DNA of 16,042 nucleotides. Origin: Scenedesmus sp. ARA3 (lineage: Eukaryota > Chlorophyta > Chlorophyceae > Sphaeropleales > Scenedesmaceae). The position numbers were made by a program, and so were the translations under genes. Numbering within the stretch: the first letter of the stretch is position 1; every line of letters begins with the position of its first letter. Below the pieces are notes generated by a model. That model saw only the letters and a program-made list of their open reading frames with translations, was not told where the DNA came from and ran no database searches. Where the stretch lies: assembly GCA_004335835.1 (NCBI GenBank), contig RWJK01000195.1:335-16376 (forward strand), read 5' to 3'. Below, one piece after another: positions 15,001-16,042 of the stretch.

Positions 15001-16042
15001 CAAAGCAGTCAACCAGATGTGACAAGCTGCCTAACAAACACGGCCCCTGCACACTGCCCTCAGGCGGCAGCAGCGGCGCTGTGTCATATGCTGCTTGAGG
15101 CAGCGGGATGGGTAGTGCTCGGGGGCAGTAGGGGTCCAACATGATGTATGCTGGGTGGTAGCGGCCGCCTTCTGCCCAGGTGCCGGCGCCGTTGGCGCGC
15201 CAGCCGTAGACCAAGCTGGCGACGTCCTGCAGGGATGAGTGAAAGGCAGAGCAGGTGGTCGAGTCGCTGAAGTGGCGCAAGACACAGGAAGAGGCAGCGC
15301 CAAGCTGCAGTGAAGCAGCTATGAAGCAGTTGGCCTTGAGGCCCCAACAGCTGCACATGCCAGGAAGTGATGCGCCAAGGTACAGGCGGCTCTGTTAGTT
15401 TGGGCCGCAAACTGCGTGAAGACAAACTCCAGTTAGATAGATTGCTGATCTGACTTTTGAGAACAAACCAGCAGCAACAAGCTGTGAAGCAGCTCACCTT
15501 GAGCCCTGACAGCTGCACATGCCACACGTCACCAGACTTGTTTGTGATGGGGTCAAGGCTCACTTCCAAGTAGCCGCTGCCGTCAGCGCGCATCAGGCAC
15601 AGCGACATCTCGCTCGCATGCCGCGAGAACACCTGCACAGGATATTGACATTTGCAAGAGGTGATTGACACGAGCGTGCTGGCAGGGATGCTCCACATTG
15701 CTGTTGCCTGACAGAGTTAATGCACACTGCAGAAGATTGCCAAGCACCACAGGCCACATCCCTATTGCACTAAAGGCGTACGCAGTGCTGCCAGCACTAC
15801 GCAGACACACTACCGGCATACCGCAAAGTTAAGGGTCAGGCTGCATCCTGCGGCTGTGCAGCTTGGCTGGGTGGCACCAGCGTGGTGCCCAGCGGCTGCA
15901 TGCTGCCCAGGCGGTGACATGACCCGCACATATCGCTGATCACACAAGAAGCTTCTTTTCTTGGTACCCGCTCCAGGAAAAAGATGCACGCCATCAATTT
16001 ACATATAGAAATTCTAATCTCTTCTTACCGCAAAGTTCAGGG
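8506..16042 (-). CDS. ISA2: Isoamylase-type starch debranching protein, ISA2 class (multi-exon, 5' end outside window)
   Basis: Exons (high to low): 16042-16029 (partial), 15632-15498, 15226-14920, 14043-13815, 13505-13412, 12936-12807, 12435-12332, 11828-11618, 11213-10978, 10029-9896, 9438-9226, 8683-8506. All junctions are GT..AG and phases match at every joint, giving about 661 residues; plant ISA2 proteins are near 880, so roughly 200 N-terminal residues lie outside. Landmarks in order: CBM48-like segment with DPITNKSGDVWHV; YGW and MLDPY; FDWQG...PLEETVIVELDVAGFT; NTYLGVLDRLDDIKATG; HRAGLEVLLE; GVLNTGQPVVKQLLLDALRWW; VDGFCFVNAENL; IRRKYRNLL; SWHGAGPMSEPDW; VYVGFNPNPEP; KRIVDTA; VVAPGAAIMLEA. 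Known of the family: ISA2 is the non-catalytic subunit of the plastidial ISA1/ISA2 complex that trims pre-amylopectin. The GH13 nucleophile region reads GFCFVN instead of GFRFD, supporting ISA2 over ISA1 or ISA3. Many exon ends are duplicated in flanking introns, so isoform choice is inferred. Confidence 0.9.
8628..8930 (-). repeat. ISA2: 121/122-bp triplication of the start of ISA2 terminal exon
   Basis: Three copies carry a CTGCAG acceptor and MPPQDVAVEHGEMLHS; their exon starts would be at 8683, 8805 and 8926. The middle copy runs into a stop after HSD. The rightmost copy reads HSEFIVAPGQ and then loses similarity. Only the leftmost continues into the expected C-terminus. Confidence 0.88.
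9226..9438 (-). CDS. ISA2: ISA2 exon k, C-terminal beta domain
   Basis: The exon has acceptor TTATTCCGCCAG (phase 2 in) and donor GTGAGC (phase 2 out). It encodes SWHGAGPMSEPDWSGE, SNYVAFMVKGD, AVYVGFNPNPEPCSASLPP and MQWKRIVDTA. This is the isoamylase C-terminal pattern I.WHG....P.W..P.S...A, then YVAFN......LP...W.RVVDT. No duplicated copy was found. Confidence 0.9.
9439..9895 (-). other. ISA2 intron between exons j and k
   Basis: It contains a short CAG tract at about 9519-9536 and otherwise nothing recognised. Unlike most ISA2 introns it holds no visible copy of a neighbouring exon. Confidence 0.7.
9896..10029 (-). CDS. ISA2: ISA2 exon j
   Basis: The exon follows acceptor TTCTGCTGCAG (phase 0) and ends ATCAG|GTGCGT (phase 2). 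It encodes GTPVFNAPTLSRKNLLHFV, LTIRRKYRNLLSPP and FDSPRAI. It corresponds to the LSQG.P...GDE segment and the following F...LR..R...L helix. The normal MGDE is replaced by NAPT. A short imperfect copy of its start lies at about 10069-10092. Confidence 0.86.
10221..11455 (-). repeat. ISA2: ~245-bp tandem array of ISA2 exon i fragments
   Basis: The landmark at plus positions 10259, 10501, 10751 and 10999 marks four copies of the exon 3' half (ERAEVVAKSALLAVLVAQ plus donor), spaced 242, 250 and 248 bp. A fifth, partial copy at about 11405-11455 duplicates the exon start (GGMLSAFAT.MTGSQDL), 241 bp from the exon. The copy at about 10713-10860 is frameshifted; those at about 10221-10395 and 10463-10645 stay open. 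Confidence 0.88.
10978..11213 (-). CDS. ISA2: ISA2 exon i
   Basis: The exon has acceptor CTGTTCACAG (phase 1 in) and donor GTGAGA (phase 0). It encodes GMLSAFATRMTGSQDLFAAR, then AFGINALEPPLAASLLALVG and ERAEVVAKSALLAVLVAQ. This matches G.L...ATR..GS.DLF and the FSFN...SLVD segment of ISA2, where active enzymes carry the conserved His-Asp pair. A copy of its 5' end lies upstream, and three copies of its 3' end lie in the next intron. Confidence 0.88.
11618..11828 (-). CDS. ISA2: ISA2 exon h
   Basis: The exon begins directly after a CTG-repeat acceptor (phase 0) and ends AATGCAG|GTGCGC (phase 1). It encodes DPLNAVQDSPAIVEEIAADP, then LASRKLIAAS, RGFPHYGVLLEWNNRF and DILRLLRDN. It matches P.LVEAIA.DP.L...KLIAD and FPH...W.E.N..YRDDVR.FLR. 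The usual acid Glu after KLIAE is not present. A copy of the 5' end lies 142 bp upstream at about 11914-11971. Confidence 0.9.
11829..11882. repeat. CAG-rich tract abutting the ISA2 exon h acceptor
   Basis: CAG units with CGG and AAC interruptions run directly into the CTGCAG acceptor of ISA2 exon h. Confidence 0.9.
11992..12030. repeat. (CAG)13 tract next to the duplicated exon h acceptor
   Basis: Thirteen CAG units lie about 15 bp beyond the duplicated CTGCAG acceptor. The tract was apparently duplicated with the exon start and then changed length. Confidence 0.9.
12092..12400 (-). repeat. ISA2: 235-bp offset duplication of the end of ISA2 exon g
   Basis: The stretch WVVEYQVDGFC.V.AENLTQ plus donor occurs in the exon and again at about 12092-12160 in the downstream intron. 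The intron copy reads GFCCVDAENLTQ and keeps a GTGAGC donor. Confidence 0.87.
12332..12435 (-). CDS. ISA2: ISA2 exon g, degenerate GH13 nucleophile region
   Basis: The exon has acceptor TTGCTGGCTGCAG (phase 1 in) and donor CACACAG|GTGAGA (phase 0). It encodes QPVVKQLLLDALRWWVVEY then QVDGFCFVNAENLTQ. This is the isoamylase V...LL..LR.WV.EYHVDGFRFD block, with FCFVN where the catalytic Asp should be. That is the ISA2 hallmark. Its start is copied at about 12518-12560 and its end at about 12092-12160. Confidence 0.9.
12431..12565 (-). repeat. ISA2: 118-bp offset duplication of the start of ISA2 exon g
   Basis: The acceptor plus GQPVVKQLLLDA recurs at about 12518-12565, in the upstream intron, and then reaches a stop. 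Confidence 0.83.
12807..12936 (-). CDS. ISA2: ISA2 exon f
   Basis: The exon follows acceptor TTTTCTGTGCAG (phase 0) and ends AACACAG|GTCAGT (phase 1). It encodes TDFCLTSEAGGGIGG, SYAGLDGDMYL and GPDATGVLNTG. In active isoamylases this stretch carries DVVFNHTAEG; here VLLE-TDFCLTSEAGG replaces it, so the conserved Asp, Asn and His are absent. A frameshifted copy of the 5' part lies at about 13019-13100. Confidence 0.87.
12855..13100 (-). repeat. ISA2: ~160-bp offset duplication of the start of ISA2 exon f
   Basis: The acceptor plus TDFCLT and the following Gly-rich codons recur at about 13019-13100. The intron copy has one base fewer after CTCACT, which shifts it out of frame. Confidence 0.85.
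13100..13411 (-). other. ISA2 intron between exons e and f, unique part
   Basis: Apart from the short copy of the exon e end at 13306-13331 nothing was recognised. Confidence 0.6.
13306..13446 (-). repeat. ISA2: 115-bp offset duplication of the end of ISA2 exon e
   Basis: The 26-bp segment encoding LHRAGLEV with its GAG|GTG donor is found at 13421-13446 in the exon and at 13306-13331 in the downstream intron, with one mismatch. Confidence 0.8.
13412..13505 (-). CDS. ISA2: ISA2 exon e
   Basis: The exon has acceptor GCTGCTGCAG (phase 2 in) and donor GTGCGG (phase 0 out). It encodes FVAGGNAGDAADQLKQLI then RELHRAGLEVLLE, matching isoamylase E.K.LV..LH..GIEVLLDVV. A short copy of the 3' end with its donor lies at 13306-13331 in the downstream intron. 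Confidence 0.88.
13815..14043 (-). CDS. ISA2: ISA2 exon d
   Basis: The exon lies between acceptor CACCTGCAG (phase 1 in) and donor GTAGGT (phase 2 out). It encodes LDAEQSVPPEHRNTYLGVL, then DRLDDIKATGATAVLLANVF, a low-complexity Ser/Gly insert, and PLSYFAPDTR. This matches GH13 isoamylase YLG...LD.LK.LG...V.L.PVF, followed by the FFAP segment. No duplicated copy of either end was found. Confidence 0.88.
14237..14995 (-). repeat. ISA2: Four-copy ~227-bp tandem array of the end of ISA2 exon c
   Basis: The landmark GTTGTGAAG (plus) at 14242, 14469, 14693 and 14922 marks four copies of VPLEETVIVELDVAGFTT plus donor, spaced 227, 224 and 229 bp. The copy at 14922 belongs to the coding exon. The one at 14693 is open, with P changed to L. 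The one at 14469 has lost one base in the LEE codons. The one at 14242 has a changed donor context. Between copies the intron also carries similar A-rich spacers. Confidence 0.9.
14920..15226 (-). CDS. ISA2: ISA2 exon c, end of CBM48 and start of GH13 barrel
   Basis: The 307-bp exon starts at a CCCTGCAG acceptor in phase 0 and ends ACAACAG|GTGGGC in phase 1. It encodes DVASLVYGW, PAYIMLDPYCPRALP, CFDWQG and then PLEETVIVELDVAGFTT. The last segment corresponds to the first barrel strand of isoamylases (usually VIYE.HVRGFT). Three further copies of the 3' part follow in the intron. This copy is taken as the real exon because only it is fused to the upstream coding sequence. Confidence 0.9.
15323..15524 (-). 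repeat. ISA2: 163-bp offset duplication of the end of ISA2 exon b
   Basis: The segment encoding WHVQL..L and the donor region at about 15486-15524 is repeated imperfectly at about 15323-15361 in the downstream intron. Confidence 0.75.
15498..15632 (-). CDS. ISA2: ISA2 exon b, CBM48-like domain
   Basis: This 45-codon exon lies between acceptor TGTGCAG and donor GTGAGC, phase 0 on both sides. It starts VFSRHASEMSLCLM and ends GDVWHVQLSGLK, matching the beta-sandwich of isoamylase N-terminal domains (SLDP..N..GDVWHV). A partial copy of its 3' end lies in the downstream intron at about 15323-15361. Confidence 0.88.
15832..15903 (-). repeat. ISA2: Damaged copy of the end of an ISA2 5' exon
   Basis: Read on the minus strand it encodes MQPLGTTLVPPSQAAQPQDA, then a TGA, then LNFA in another frame, followed by a GTATGC donor. 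The PLG and NFA words are the expected start of the isoamylase N-terminal domain. The true exon end is at 16029, 197 bp away, so this is a duplicate broken by about four inserted bases. Confidence 0.6.
16029..16042 (-). CDS. ISA2: ISA2 exon a (3' tip only, cut by window edge)
   Basis: Fourteen bases encode the end LNFA, followed by donor GTAAGA, phase 0. Joined to the next exon it gives NFAVFSRHASEMSLCLM, the typical start of the CBM48-like domain of isoamylases (GVNFAVFS-type motif). The identification rests on that junction and on a damaged longer copy of the same exon end at 15832-15903. Confidence 0.7.

Overview
The window looks like nuclear DNA of a green alga, most likely a chlorophyte of the Chlorophyceae. 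The signs are: many short exons joined by GTGAGN/GTGCGN donors and CTGCAG-type acceptors, GC-rich coding sequence, long CAG/CTG microsatellites, a TGTAA polyadenylation-like signal, and a plant/algal starch-metabolism gene. The genus cannot be told from the sequence. I found no bacterial operon, tRNA, rRNA, CRISPR array or transposase. Long plus-strand open frames are shadows or translated CAG tracts.

Two genes fill the window, both on the minus strand and arranged head to tail. The upstream one (right part, about 8506 to beyond 16042) encodes an isoamylase-type starch debranching protein of the ISA2 class. Eleven complete exons and the 3' tip of a twelfth join with matching intron phases. 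The protein has a CBM48-like N-terminal domain and a GH13 barrel in which the usual catalytic residues are replaced, as expected for ISA2, the non-catalytic partner of ISA1. The first coding exons lie beyond the right edge.

The downstream gene (about 7763 to 237, perhaps continuing past the left edge) encodes a large secreted cysteine-rich protein. It has a signal peptide, disintegrin-like Cys clusters, a central alpha/beta region that looks like a degenerate caspase-fold (clan CD/CHAT-like) domain, and more Cys clusters. Ten exons join with consistent phases; two or three 3' exons are less certain. The model has two defects: a one-base frameshift in a G5 run at 3945-3949 and an in-frame TGA at 2526-2528, with good coding sequence on both sides of each. 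The gene is therefore a pseudogene, a selenoprotein candidate, or affected by sequence errors.

The most striking feature is structural. Most ISA2 exons, and two exons of the other gene, have extra, partly decayed tandem copies of their ends. Copies of exon 3' ends with the splice donor lie in the downstream intron, and copies of exon 5' starts with the acceptor lie in the upstream intron, at spacings of about 56-250 bp and in up to four or five copies. In one intron a 14-unit, 21-bp minisatellite runs in register with the exon end and splice donor. CTG tracts also directly abut several acceptors. Together these suggest a locus where introns grow by repeated duplication across splice junctions.
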